Positions 13,256 to 22,374 are shown, counted from the stretch's first letter. The stretch: 64,000 nucleotides of DNA from Streptomyces canus (GCF_041435015.1 NZ_CP107989.1:8494001-8558000), one strand, 5' to 3'. The notes: generated by a model not told the origin, from the sequence alone. Translations and numbers: made by a program.

Positions 13256-13595
13256 GGGGGCGGGGGCCTACGCGGCTGCCGCCGTCTCATCGGCGCGCTT
13301 CCGTCGGGCCCGGAGCGGAGAAGCGCGCTCCGAGCGACTCGGATGTGCCGGGCCGGTGGCCGACGGTGGCCGCTCGGCCGCCGCCGGCTGGGGCCGCGGT
13401 AGGCCGGCCCCCGGGACGCCGGCCACCGCCGTTGGGGGTGGAGGCGGGCCAGGCCCCCGGTGTGCCTCCCTGGGAGCCTGTCTCCGCGACCGGGGCCGCT
13501 TCGCCAGGGCGCGGGCGGCTTCGGCGATACGCCCGAGGGCCTGCGCGCGGGTCCCGCCGGTGGTGCGGGGCCCAGCGCACGTGCTCGCGTGTGCC

Positions 13596-14026
13596 GGGAT
13601 GGTGGCCTGATGCACGGGACGGGGCGTGATCTGTCGGCGGGGGCTGGCGGTGCGGGTCCGGCCGGGATGGTGGCCTGATGCACGGGACGGGCTGTGATCT
13701 GTCGGTGGGGAGCTGGTGGTGCGGGGGGCCGGTGTGGTTGCGGGTGTTGGGATGGTGGCCTGATGCACGGGACGGGCTGTGATCTGTCGGTGGGGAGCTG
13801 GTGGTGCGGGGGGCCGGTGTGGTTGCGGGTGTCGGGATGGCGGTCTGATGCACGGGGCGGGGCGTGATCTGTCGGCGGGGGTGAGGGGGTTGGGCCGGCG
13901 GGTTGCGGGTGTCGGGAGGGTGGCCTGATCCGCCGGGTGGGTCGTGATGGCCGGTGGTGCGGGGCCCGCAAGGGTGCCTGCATCTGCCGGGGTGGCGGCT
14001 TGATCCATCGGACGGGCCGTGATCCG
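13596..14026. repeat. Six imperfect tandem repeats of 68-85 bp
   Basis: Units begin near 13596, 13664, 13749, 13834, 13914 and 13988. Each has the core TGATGCACGGGACGGG(C/G) followed by GTGATCTGTCGG; the last two are degenerate. Units two and three (13664-13748 and 13749-13833) differ at only their last base. Periods of 85, 80 and 74 are mostly not multiples of three. The array fills the space between the convergent xylanase and lacI genes and stops at the lacI stop codon. The preceding 340 nt from 13256 are GC-rich with no gene that I can support. Confidence 0.9.
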
Positions 14027-15064
14027 TCAGCGGGGGGCGGGTGGTGCGGTGCTCGACCGCACCACCAGTTCCGTGCCCAGCTCCACGCGCGGTGAGTCCG
14101 GGCGTTCGCCGCGGGCCAGTTTGAGGACCGTGCGGACGGCCAGCTTGCCCATGTCGGCGAGCGGCTGGCGCACGGTGGTCAGTGGGGGCGCCGACCAGCG
14201 GACTTCCGGAAGGTCGTCGAAACCCACCAGGCTCATGTCCTCCGGCACCCTCAGCCCGCGTCTCCTCAGCGCCTCGACCGCGCCGAGGGCCATCTGGTCG
14301 CTGGCCGCGAAGACGGCGGTCGGCGGTTCGGGCAGCTCGAGGAGCTTCTCGCAGCCGGCGAAGCCGGACTCCGGGTGGAAGTCGCCGGGCACGACCAGGG
14401 ACTCGTCGAGGGTGAGCCCGGCGCCCTCGAGAGCGGCGCGGTAGCCGTCGTAGCGGGCCCGCGAGCACAGCAGCCGGGGCGGCCCCGCGATCAGGCCGAT
14501 CCTGCGGTGGCCCAGCGACAGCAGGTGCTCGGTGGCCGCGAGCCCTCCCGACCAGTTGGCGGCGCCGATGGTGGGGGCGTCCAGTGCGGGGGAGCCGGCC
14601 GGGTCGACGACCACGAGCGGGACGCCCAGGGCGCGCAGCTCGTCGTGGAGGACCGTGTCCAGCGCCGAGGTGACGAGGACGACCCCGTCGGAGGCGCGGG
14701 CGCGCAGATTGCGCATCCACTCGCGTGCGGCGCCCGAGCGGCCGTGGATCGCGGAGACGACAGTGCCGACGCCCTCGGCGTGGGCGACCTCCTCGACACC
14801 GCGGATGATCTCCACGGCCCAGGGGCTGTCGAGGTCGTTGAAGACCAGGTCGAGCAGGGCGGCGCGGGTGCCGGGGGCCGCGGGGCGCCTGCGGTAGCCG
14901 TACTGCTGGAGCAGCTGCTCGACGCGGGCGCGGGTGTGCGGGGAGACGTCCGACCGGCCGTTGACCACCCGGGACACCGTCGGCACCGAGACTCCGGCCT
15001 GCCGGGCGATCTCCGTGATGGTGACCCTGCCCCGGGGCTCGGCGTCGGCCTTGCCTGCTGTCAC
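14027..15064 (-). CDS. LacI-family transcriptional regulator of the xylan operon (BxlR-like)
   Basis: A 345-residue repressor. The helix-turn-helix and hinge lie at residues 15-60 (VTITEIARQAGVSVPTVSRVV, then VEQLLQQYGYRRR). They are followed by a periplasmic-binding-protein-like effector domain (ASDQMALGAVEALRRRGLRVP, SLVGFDDL). GTG 15064 is preceded by GGAGGTGG. It faces the xylanase operon, so its ligand is likely xylobiose or xylose. A partial operator, TCGAAACTTCCA at 15088-15099, overlaps its own upstream region and resembles the importer operator, which suggests autoregulation. Confidence 0.88.
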   Translation of the reverse strand: MTAGKADAEPRGRVTITEIARQAGVSVPTVSRVVNGRSDVSPHTRARVEQLLQQYGYRRRPAAPGTRAALLDLVFNDLDSPWAVEIIRGVEEVAHAEGVGTVVSAIHGRSGAAREWMRNLRARASDGVVLVTSALDTVLHDELRALGVPLVVVDPAGSPALDAPTIGAANWSGGLAATEHLLSLGHRRIGLIAGPPRLLCSRARYDGYRAALEGAGLTLDESLVVPGDFHPESGFAGCEKLLELPEPPTAVFAASDQMALGAVEALRRRGLRVPEDMSLVGFDDLPEVRWSAPPLTTVRQPLADMGKLAVRTVLKLARGERPDSPRVELGTELVVRSSTAPPAPR

Positions 15065-15242
15065 TTGCCCACCTCCGCGTCCAAGCCTCGAAACTTCCAG
15101 GAGTCTTCCGGAAAAGTGGGGTCATACACAAGGCGTCACAGGGAGTGATCGCCGTGGGACATGCGTCGGGGCCGGTGCGCAGACAGCCGCTGCGAGCCGG
15201 CCCCTCAGATCTCCGGGCGGTACGGCGGCCGCCCGGGCGTTT

Positions 15243-15467
15243 TCAGGCGGCCGCGACCGCGACCGGGCGGTGCGGCGCGATGACCCGGCCGTCGGGCAGG
15301 AGCTCACCGGTGTCCTCGAAGAGCAGAACGCCGTTGCACAGCAGGCTCCAGCCCTGTTCCGGGTGGTGCGCCATGAGGCGGGCGGACTCCCGGTCGGCGG
15401 AGGCGGCGGTGGGACACGGTGGCTGGTGCTGGCACATTGGTGGGATCTTTCGCTGTGTTGTGGTCAT
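15243..15467 (-). CDS. Small DUF5999 protein
   Basis: A 74-residue protein of a streptomycete family of unknown function. The conserved core is MCQHQPPCPTA, HPEQGWSLLCNGVLLFEDTG and LLPDGRVIAPHRP. Three cysteines and several histidines suggest possible metal binding, but this is unproven. I start at ATG 15467 because GGGGGA lies 4-5 nt upstream; the ATG at 15437 begins directly at the conserved MCQHQ and is the alternative. There is no operon partner. A pair of unusual palindromes lies about 200 bp upstream. Confidence 0.75.
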   Translation of the reverse strand: MTTTQRKIPPMCQHQPPCPTAASADRESARLMAHHPEQGWSLLCNGVLLFEDTGELLPDGRVIAPHRPVAVAAA

Positions 15468-15667
15468 GACGTCCCCCGTTTGCGATAACTCAGTCGGAAC
15501 CCAGTGTTGCCCTACGGGCGTCAATCCGCAGGTATTTCGCATCACCACTTCTTCACAGATTGGAGACGCGTCACCCGGCCGGACGGTTCATCTCAACTGC
15601 ACTGTCCCTTCGGGTGGTTCGCAGTGGCCGGATAGGGCTAGTCCACCTGGAGTCGGGCCCGAGTTCG

Positions 15668-15701
15668 GCTCGTCCGAGCAATTGTGCGCTCGTACGAGCA
15701 A
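15668..15701. promoter_or_regulatory. Paired palindromic boxes GCTCGTnCGAGCAA
   Basis: GCTCGTCCGAGCAA (15668-15681) and GCTCGTACGAGCAA (15688-15701) match at 13 of 14 positions and start 20 bp apart, about two helical turns. The second contains a perfect 12-bp palindrome. They lie about 200 bp upstream of the DUF5999 gene in an otherwise empty 360-bp spacer. They look like an operator pair; the binding protein is unknown. Confidence 0.5.
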
Positions 15702-15760
15702 ATAGTCTTCTGTGTGATCCCTGGGGATTGTCTACGACCCTAATGGCACCGGAAACGGAG

Positions 15761-15797
15761 TCGTACCCCGCTACCCGGAATCAGGGGCGGGGTACGA
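15761..15797 (-). terminator. Hairpin after the 15828-16394 gene
   Basis: An 11-bp perfect stem TCGTACCCCGC / GCGGGGTACGA with a 15-nt loop begins 31 nt downstream of the stop codon at 15828 on the minus strand. Confidence 0.6.
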
Positions 15798-15827
15798 GTG
15801 CGGTGGGCGATGCGCGCGGACGAGGAT

Positions 15828-16394
15828 TCAGGCGGGCGAGCCCAGCAGTGGGGCCGGTGTCACCCGATGGGCCAGTACCGGGAGGAGTTCGGCTGCCCGG
15901 TGCGGGCGGTGGGCGGCGATGCCGGGTGGCGCCGGTGCCAGTGGGACGAGCAGGTCGGTGGCGGCGAGGTGGCCCGTGCCGGCGTCCGCCGCGCAGTCGC
16001 CGTGCAGCCACAGCGCGAGCATGTACAGACCCGGGATCGACAGCAGGCGCGGCTGATACGGCTGCTGCATCACCTCCGCCTGACGCAGTGCCCGCTCGGT
16101 GGACGCGATGTAGGGGCCCTCGAAGAAGTGCGAGAACGCCCAGCCGTCCGGGGTCAGCATGGTCTCGGCCGCGGCCACCGAGCGATCGCCGCAGCGGATC
16201 AGGAAACGCCACCCGGTCAGCCGGGTGGCGGTGCCGTCCAGGACGTGTACGGGTAGGGGGAGCTCGGGTGTGACGGGTCCCTGGGCGCGGAGCAGGGAGG
16301 GTGTCCGGGCCTCGCGGACCGCGGTGGGCGAGGCGAGTGCGGTGAGGACGGAGCGAAGTGCTGGGGCGGGAGCCGGGAGGACATGCAGCGGCAT
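15828..16394 (-). CDS. Conserved hypothetical protein
   Basis: A 188-residue protein I cannot assign. It has no signal peptide or membrane helix. The middle (LTGWRFLIRCGDRSVAAAETML, WAFSHFFEGPYIASTERAL) and the LPGLY-like segment LLSIPGLYMLALWLH look like a folded domain, and the ends are Ala/Pro-rich. ATG 16394 has GAGAGG about 12 nt upstream. It is transcribed away from the GCS2-like gene, across a 526-bp divergent spacer. Confidence 0.6.
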   Translation of the reverse strand: MPLHVLPAPAPALRSVLTALASPTAVREARTPSLLRAQGPVTPELPLPVHVLDGTATRLTGWRFLIRCGDRSVAAAETMLTPDGWAFSHFFEGPYIASTERALRQAEVMQQPYQPRLLSIPGLYMLALWLHGDCAADAGTGHLAATDLLVPLAPAPPGIAAHRPHRAAELLPVLAHRVTPAPLLGSPA

Positions 16395-16920
16395 GGTGGG
16401 TCGCCTCTCAATCGACAGGCACGGTGGCGCGAGGGCGGGGGCGGACGGCGCTGTCAGCTCACGAAGGTCAGAGAGGCGGGGGCCGGGGTCCGGTGACGCG
16501 GGTGCGGGTGAGGACTGCGGTACGTCACCTGACGGCAGGATCCAGGACCGCGGGTGCCAACCCTCTGCCTTGTTCGCGAAGTTTATACGACATGTGTTCA
16601 GACAGTGTTTCGTCTAGCCGCTTCCAGCGCGCGGGGCAAGGGGCCATTCGGTCGGCGATACGCGAGAATGATCCCGATACCGTGACTCTCCGGCGGCGGT
16701 GACCTCGGGAAATGTTCGGGAAGTGGTCGGCCAATTCTCGTCGGCGTTTTTCACGAGTTCTTCGGGGCACTCGAAACTGCTGAGTGCTCCATGCCGAGTG
16801 AATGTGCCACCGGTCACTTCCGACAGGGTAGCGCGCTCGGGGCCGACGCGGGACGTTACCGATCGTTCCGGCTGGGCATCATCCCACCTGACTCATGACG
16901 CATCGAGGAGGGACCCTTCG
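16395..16920. other. 526-bp divergent intergenic region
   Basis: This spacer separates the starts of the hypothetical gene on the minus strand and the GCS2-like gene on the plus strand. Part of it (16560-16620) is AT-richer than its surroundings and contains GACATGTGTTC, one or two mismatches from an actinobacterial LexA core. No confident gene or promoter was found; open frames here lack domains and ribosome-binding sites. Confidence 0.4.
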
Positions 16921-18438
16921 ATGGGGGAGAAGGTCGTGGCAGGCCAGTTCGACCTGTCCGATCGCCAGCGCTACCGCGACAAGCTCCGCAGGTGCCTGAC
17001 GGGGCTGGAGCGGCTCCTGGCGGAGCAGCGGTTCGATCGTCCCCAGAACCTGATGGGGCTGGAGATCGAATTGAATCTGGTCGGCACCGACGGTATGCCG
17101 AGAATGCTGAATGGAGAGGTCCTCGAACGCATCGCAAGCCGAGATTTCCAAACAGAACTCGCCATGTTCAACCTGGAAGTCAACATCGCCCCACACAGGC
17201 TGGGCGGCAGGGTATTCGACCGGCTCGCCGAGGAACTGCGGACCTCGCTGGCGTACGCCGACCGTAAAGCGGGCGAGGTCGACGCGGGAATCGTGATGAT
17301 CGGCATTCTGCCCACCCTTGACCGGGACGACCTGGTCTCCTCCAACCTGTCCGACGTCGACCGCTACACCCTGCTCAACGACCAGATCGTGGCCGCCCGC
17401 GGTGAGGACTTCGTCCTCGACATCGACGGGGTGGAACGCCTCACCTGCACCTCGAAGTCGATCGCCCCGGAGGCCGCCTGCACCTCCGTGCAACTGCATC
17501 TCCAGGTCACGCCGGGACGCTTCGCCGATGTGTGGAACGCCGCGCAGGCGGTGGCCGGCGTGCAGATAGCCGTCGGCGCCAACTCGCCCTTCCTCTTCGG
17601 GCGCGAGCTGTGGTGCGAGTCCCGCCCGCCGCTCTTCCAGCAGTCGACGGACACCCGTCCGCCGGAGCTGCAGGCCCAGGGAGTGCGGCCGCGTACGTGG
17701 TTCGGGGAGCGGTGGATCTCCTCGGCGTACGACCTCTTCGAGGAGAACCTGCGCTACTTCCCGGCCCTGCTGCCGATCTGCGACGAGGAGGACCCGCTGG
17801 AGGTCCTCGACCAGGGGGGCGTGCCCTCCCTCGCCGAACTCGTCCTGCACAACGGCACGGTGTACCGCTGGAACCGGCCCGTCTACGGCATCGCCGACGG
17901 CGTCCCGCACCTGCGTGTCGAGAACCGCGTGCTGCCCGCCGGCCCCACCATCACGGACGTCATCGCCAACGCGGCCTTCTACTACGGCCTTGTCCGCGCC
18001 CTCGCCGAGGAGCCGCGGCCGGTGTGGACCAGGCTGCCCTTCGAGGCGGCCACGGCCAACTTCGACGCGGCCTGCCGGTACGGCATCGACGCGCGCATGG
18101 TCTGGCCCCGGCGCGGTCGTTTGGGCGGCACGGTCGAGGTCGACGCGGCGACCCTCGTACGCGACGAACTGCTGCCGCTCGCCGACGCGGGCCTCGCCGG
18201 GTGGGGCATCGAGCGCGCCGACCGGGACCTCTACCTCGGGGTGATCGAGGAGCGGTGCCGGCGCCGGGCCAACGGAGCCTCCTGGCAGGCGGCGACGTTC
18301 CACCGGGCACTGGAGGCGGGACTGTCGCGGGACGCGGCGCTGGCGGCCACGACACGGCGGTACCGCGAGCTGATGCACCGGGGAGAGCCGGTGCACACCT
18401 GGCCGGTGGGGCTGCCGGAGCCGGTGCCGCTGGGGTGA
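16921..18438 (+). CDS. GCS2-family glutamate-cysteine ligase-like / carboxylate-amine ligase
   Basis: A 505-residue enzyme of the ATP-dependent carboxylate-amine ligase superfamily. The motif MGLEIELNLVG near residue 43 supplies the acidic metal-binding residues of the GCS2 fold. Later conserved blocks are VNIAPHRL, SVQLHLQV, NSPFLFGRELW, WISSAYDLFEENLRYFPALLP and RVENRVLPAGPT. Members join an amino acid to the gamma-carboxyl of glutamate or catalyse related amide bonds; the substrate here is unknown. ATG 16921 has GGAGGG upstream, so the open frame from 16699 is not used. Confidence 0.8.
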   Translation: MGEKVVAGQFDLSDRQRYRDKLRRCLTGLERLLAEQRFDRPQNLMGLEIELNLVGTDGMPRMLNGEVLERIASRDFQTELAMFNLEVNIAPHRLGGRVFDRLAEELRTSLAYADRKAGEVDAGIVMIGILPTLDRDDLVSSNLSDVDRYTLLNDQIVAARGEDFVLDIDGVERLTCTSKSIAPEAACTSVQLHLQVTPGRFADVWNAAQAVAGVQIAVGANSPFLFGRELWCESRPPLFQQSTDTRPPELQAQGVRPRTWFGERWISSAYDLFEENLRYFPALLPICDEEDPLEVLDQGGVPSLAELVLHNGTVYRWNRPVYGIADGVPHLRVENRVLPAGPTITDVIANAAFYYGLVRALAEEPRPVWTRLPFEAATANFDAACRYGIDARMVWPRRGRLGGTVEVDAATLVRDELLPLADAGLAGWGIERADRDLYLGVIEERCRRRANGASWQAATFHRALEAGLSRDAALAATTRRYRELMHRGEPVHTWPVGLPEPVPLG

Positions 18439-18460
18439 GGGCCCGGGGCGACGCGCGGAG

Positions 18461-20242
18461 TCAGTCGCTGACGCTGCCGCCCCGGGCACCCGCGGCCACG
18501 ATCGCCTTCAGGATCACCGTGTGGATCTGGGAGGGGTCGTTGACCTGCTGGCCGGAGCCGCCGGTGGCCTCGGCGAGCTGTTCGGCCTCCGCACGGTCGG
18601 CGTCGGGGCCCACCGCGATCACGATCAGAGGGACCGGGCGTTCGGGGTTGGAGAGTTTCTCCAGTTCGGAGACCAACGCTCCGCGCGAGATGCTGCCGGG
18701 ATCCTGGTTGACGCCGTCGGTCAGGACCACCAGCGCGTTGAACTTGCCCTTGGCGTAGGAGGAGGTCGCCGCCTTGTACGCGGCGAGCGTGGTGTCGTAC
18801 AACCCCGTCGCTCCGCCCGGCACCGGCTCGAGGCCGCCGAACGCCGCCGACAGCCGCTCGCGTTGGGTGCCGGTCCCGTCCGCGCTGTCGCCCAGACGGT
18901 CCGTCGGTACCAGGACCTTGTAGTCCTTGTCGCCGTCGAGCTTGGTGGAGAACTTCCACAGGCCGATCTCGTCCTCCTGGGTGAAGGTCGCCAGGGCCTG
19001 GAGGAGGGAGGCCTTGGTGACGTCCATCCGGGAGCGGCCGGTGCCCGGCACGGCCTCCGACATGGAGGAGGACGCGTCCACGACCGTCGTGATCCGGGCA
19101 CTCTGCACGGTGATCGTCCAGGTGCCGAGGGCCTCCTGGAGCGCCGCCGCCGAGGCGGGCTCGGCGGCGGGTTCCGCATAGGGCTGCGGCACCTCGCCAC
19201 CGGCCTTCGCGACCAGCGTCTTCGACACCTGGTCGGCGGAGGTGCGGAACCCCCGGTCCGTCAGCAGCTGTTCCTGCTCGGGCTTGCGCAGGTAGGTCAT
19301 GAAGCGGATCGCCGCGCGGCTCTCGTCGGTGGTCAGTCGTGTCTCGTCGACCAGCGCGTAGGGGTAGTCCAGCCGCGGTGAGCCGTCCTTGGGGTAGAAG
19401 AAGTCCAGACCGTCCCCGGACTCCGCCGAGGAGTTGTGGGCGAAGGCCGCCTGTTCGGACAGGACCAGCGCCTGATTGCGCTTCGGATTGCCCTGCTCGG
19501 TGCCCGAGGAGTCCCGCGGCAGCGTCTCCACGAGCCGGCCGTCGCTGTCCGAGATGCGCTGGGAGAGGGCCTTCATCATGGCCGCGGCCTTCGTCTCCCC
19601 GCCGGCGGTCTCGCCCGCCGCACTCGTGAGCCGGGTGAGGGCGAGCAGCCCGGTCGCGCTGCGCGCGGGGTCGGCGGCGCCCAGCTTGAGGGAGTCGTCC
19701 CGCAGGGTGGCGCCCGCCAGTTGGAGCCAGCCGTACGTCTTCTTCGGCCAGCCCAGTGACTTCCCGGCGGTCGGCACCGTTGCCATCCCGACCGGGCTGG
19801 AGGCCACGTTGCCGACACGGGCCACTTCCGTCGCGTCGCCGTCCGCGGAGATCTGCTCGACCCACACGTCCGAGTCCGGCACCCACACCTGCACGCCGGG
19901 GTCCTTCCCGGCCGCGAGGGTGTCCCTGACCTTGTACGACTCGCGCGCGGTCACCGTGATGTCGACGCAGCGTCCGTCGGAGGTGAGGTTCTCGTCGCGG
20001 GCCCGCTCGGCAGCGCTGCGCAGGGCGGGGGCGACGTCGGGGGAGGCGGCGAGCTCGAGCCGGACCGCATCGTCCCGGCAGGAGGAGCCGAAGGAGAGCA
20101 GACCGCCCTGGACGGCGGCGGCCGTCCCGCCGGCGACGGTCAGCACGAGGACCGTCGCGATGGCCACGGTACGGCGGCGCGCGCGTGGGCGGGGGTCGCT
20201 GCCGCCCGCCCCATACTGATCGGGCAAGCTGTGACGTCCCAT
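18461..20242 (-). CDS. Membrane-anchored substrate-binding and VWA domain protein
   Basis: A 593-residue exported protein. After a basic N-terminus, a hydrophobic segment (VAIATVLVLTVAGGTAAAVQ, residues 25-44) acts as signal anchor. The next 320 residues resemble an extracellular solute-binding protein of the ModA/PstS type (VRLELAASPDVAPALRSAAERA, VWVPDSDVW). The C-terminal 210 residues form a von Willebrand factor A domain with an intact metal site DASSS (Asp389) and LTDGVNQDPG. The pairing occurs in actinobacteria, but its role is not established; ligand-dependent adhesion or signalling is only a guess. ATG 20242 is chosen over 20311 for its GGGGAGGG upstream. Confidence 0.8.
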   Translation of the reverse strand: MGRHSLPDQYGAGGSDPRPRARRRTVAIATVLVLTVAGGTAAAVQGGLLSFGSSCRDDAVRLELAASPDVAPALRSAAERARDENLTSDGRCVDITVTARESYKVRDTLAAGKDPGVQVWVPDSDVWVEQISADGDATEVARVGNVASSPVGMATVPTAGKSLGWPKKTYGWLQLAGATLRDDSLKLGAADPARSATGLLALTRLTSAAGETAGGETKAAAMMKALSQRISDSDGRLVETLPRDSSGTEQGNPKRNQALVLSEQAAFAHNSSAESGDGLDFFYPKDGSPRLDYPYALVDETRLTTDESRAAIRFMTYLRKPEQEQLLTDRGFRTSADQVSKTLVAKAGGEVPQPYAEPAAEPASAAALQEALGTWTITVQSARITTVVDASSSMSEAVPGTGRSRMDVTKASLLQALATFTQEDEIGLWKFSTKLDGDKDYKVLVPTDRLGDSADGTGTQRERLSAAFGGLEPVPGGATGLYDTTLAAYKAATSSYAKGKFNALVVLTDGVNQDPGSISRGALVSELEKLSNPERPVPLIVIAVGPDADRAEAEQLAEATGGSGQQVNDPSQIHTVILKAIVAAGARGGSVSD

Positions 20243-20430
20243 GACGGTGGTGCCCTCCCCTGTCGATTTCCGTGCCGGCACGGCCGTAAATGGCAGGAAA
20301 GAGGGAGGCACGCCCCCCGTACGGCGTCCGTCCCCCCGACGGCCTTGCGCACGATCTTCGTCACTTCTTTCGAAGGACCCTAGCGGGGCGGGGGTGGGGA
20401 TGAGGCTGGATTACTCAACTGGAGGCAGGT

Positions 20431-21231
20431 GTGCAGGCGGAGGAAGGGGCAGTGGCCGATTCTTTTCCGCAGAAGGCGCTCTCACGGAGGATTTTCCGTG
20501 ACGAGACGCTGCTCGTTCTGGGGCTTTCGCTCGGTGCGAGTGGTGTGTCCGCGCTGATCAGTTTTGTCGGGTCGGTCACCAAACCAGGGGGTCTCAAGGA
20601 CCAGGCGGCGACCCTCAACGCCTCGGCCGCGCCGGGCCGTCCCTGGCTGGATCTCGCCTGGCAGCTCTTCGGGATCGCGTCGGCCCTGGTGCCCGTGCTG
20701 CTCGTCGCGCACCTCCTGCTGCGCGAGGGGCAGAGCCTCAGAACCCTCGGCTTCGACCGCACCCGGCCCGGGCCCGACCTTGCCCGCGGGGCCGGGATCG
20801 CGGCCGTGATCGGCAGCACCGGTATCGCCTTCTATCTGGCCGCGCGTGGTCTGGGCTTCAACCTCACCGTGGTGCCCGAGGCGCTGCCGGACGTGTGGTG
20901 GAAGTACCCCGTACTGATCCTCTCGGCGATGCAGAACGCGGTCCTCGAAGAGGTGATCGTCGTCGGCTATCTGCTGCGCCGACTCCACCAGCTGGGCTGG
21001 ACCCCGGGCACCGCGCTGGTGGCCAGTTCCGTACTGCGTGGCAGCTACCACCTCTACCAGGGCATCGGCGGCTTCCTCGGCAACATGGTGATGGGCGTGG
21101 TGTTCGTCTACCTGTACCGCCGGTGGGGGCGCGTGGGCCCCCTGGTGGTGGCGCATTCCCTGCTCGACATCGGGGCGTTCGTGGGCTACGCGCTCCTCGC
21201 GGGGAAGGTGGGCTGGCTGCCGACCGCGTGA
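20431..21231 (+). CDS. CPBP-family intramembrane glutamic protease
   Basis: A 266-residue multi-pass membrane protein with about seven helices and an Abi/CPBP (Rce1-like) protease core. The motifs are NAVLEEVIVVGYLLRRL (the paired glutamates), SSVLRGSYHLYQG and GPLVVAHSLLDIGAF. Family members cleave substrates inside the membrane or process small peptides; the target here is unknown. GTG 20431 follows GGAGGCAG. It is divergent from the SBP-VWA gene and convergent with the PhzF-like gene, whose stop abuts its own. Confidence 0.85.
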   Translation: MQAEEGAVADSFPQKALSRRIFRDETLLVLGLSLGASGVSALISFVGSVTKPGGLKDQAATLNASAAPGRPWLDLAWQLFGIASALVPVLLVAHLLLREGQSLRTLGFDRTRPGPDLARGAGIAAVIGSTGIAFYLAARGLGFNLTVVPEALPDVWWKYPVLILSAMQNAVLEEVIVVGYLLRRLHQLGWTPGTALVASSVLRGSYHLYQGIGGFLGNMVMGVVFVYLYRRWGRVGPLVVAHSLLDIGAFVGYALLAGKVGWLPTA

Positions 21232-22044
21232 TCAGGCGAGCAGTTCGCCCTCGATGACCGTGACCGCACGGCCCGTCAGCAGCGTGCGCCTGCCGCGCAG
21301 CCCGGTGCGGACCCGGCCGGAGCGGCGCGAGGCCTGCAGCCCGGTGAGATCCGTACGGCCGAGACGCTCCGACCAGTAGGGAGCCAGAGCGGTGTGGGCG
21401 CTGCCGGTGACCGGGTCCTCGTCGATGCCGACGTTCGGGAAGAAGCAGCGGGAGACGAAGTCGTAGCCCAGGTCCGGGTTCTCGGCGCGGGCGGTGGCGA
21501 TGACGCCGCGCTCCGCATAGGCGGACAGGGCCTTGAGGTCGGGGCGCAGGGCGTGGACGGATGTCTCGTCGGCCAGTTCGAGCAGCAGGTCACCGATGTT
21601 CGGGCCGGTGTCGAAGGCGGTGAGGGGCTCGGTGCCCAGCGCCTCGGCGACTCCCTCGGGAAGTTCGACCGGGGTCAGCGGGGCCGTCGGGAAGTCCAGG
21701 GTGATCGAGCCGTCCTCGCACGGTGTCGCGCTGAGCACACCGCTGCGGGTGGCGAACCGCACCGGGCCCTCATGGGCACCCGTGCTGTACAGGACGTGGG
21801 CCGTGGCGAGCGTCGCGTGGCCGCACATGTTCACCTCGGTGGCGGGCGTGAACCAACGCAGCGCCCAGTCGGCCTCGCCGTCCCCGGGGAGCCGGTGGGC
21901 GAAGGCCGTCTCGGCGTGGTTGACCTCCAGGGCGATGTTCTGGAGCCGGTTGTCGTCCGGGAAGGCGTCGTCCAGGAGCAGGACGCCGGCCGGGTTGCCG
22001 GTGAAGGGGCGGGCGGTGAAGGCGTCGACGATTCGGATGCGCAT
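21232..22044 (-). CDS. PhzF-family isomerase
   Basis: A 270-residue protein of the PhzF/diaminopimelate-epimerase fold. It has FTGNPAGVLLLDD, the catalytic Glu45 in VNHAETAFAHR, NMCGHATLATAHVL, and FFPNVGIDEDPVTGSAHTAL in the second half. No phenazine genes are near, so it is one of the common orphan members whose substrate is unknown. ATG 22044 has no ribosome-binding site; a TACCGT box 6 nt before it makes a leaderless mRNA likely. Alternative starts upstream would add residues outside the domain. Confidence 0.85.
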   Translation of the reverse strand: MRIRIVDAFTARPFTGNPAGVLLLDDAFPDDNRLQNIALEVNHAETAFAHRLPGDGEADWALRWFTPATEVNMCGHATLATAHVLYSTGAHEGPVRFATRSGVLSATPCEDGSITLDFPTAPLTPVELPEGVAEALGTEPLTAFDTGPNIGDLLLELADETSVHALRPDLKALSAYAERGVIATARAENPDLGYDFVSRCFFPNVGIDEDPVTGSAHTALAPYWSERLGRTDLTGLQASRRSGRVRTGLRGRRTLLTGRAVTVIEGELLA

Positions 22045-22254
22045 GGCCCGACGGTACGAGGTGATCTCGCGGCCTGGACAAGGCCAATTCGGGGTCGCTG
22101 GACCGTTTTCCGTGCCGGGATCCGGGGCGCGTCCTGTCACGCTGATCCGTCGCCCGGTGTCTTGAGGCCGATCTCCTCGAGACGGGAGACACCCTGAACG
22201 CGGCCAACCGCCTGACGCGGCGCGACGACGTGACGCGCTGATCACCGTCGGCTG

Positions 22255-22330
22255 CTGCTCGACGTGTTCGCTCCCGACGTCGCCCTGGTGAGCGACGGCG
22301 GCGGCGTCGAACTGGCCGCGCTACGGGGGA
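22255..22330 (+). pseudogene. Short remnant resembling the C-terminal region of a SigJ-type ECF sigma factor
   Basis: The translation LLDVFAPDVALVSDGGG followed by VELAALRG matches the pattern of the SnoaL-like extension of SigJ-family ECF sigma factors. It is short, has no start and is flanked by stops, so it would be an eroded fragment. The match is from memory and brief; the rest of the 374-bp gap (22045-22418) shows no gene. Confidence 0.35.
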
Positions 22331-22374
22331 GTCTCCCTCTGCCCATTGCGCTCTCGGTGGCGAGCCTCCATTAT

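Noticed and set aside
13596..14026. CRISPR array
   Set aside because: Units are 68-85 bp and nearly identical throughout, with no unique spacers and no cas genes.
13287..15131. A 614-residue minus-strand frame covering the repeat array and the LacI gene
   Set aside because: It is out of frame with the LacI protein, and its repeats come from the tandem DNA array.
16560..16620. LexA (SOS) box
   Set aside because: GACATGTGTTC differs from the consensus in the left arm and no repair gene is adjacent.
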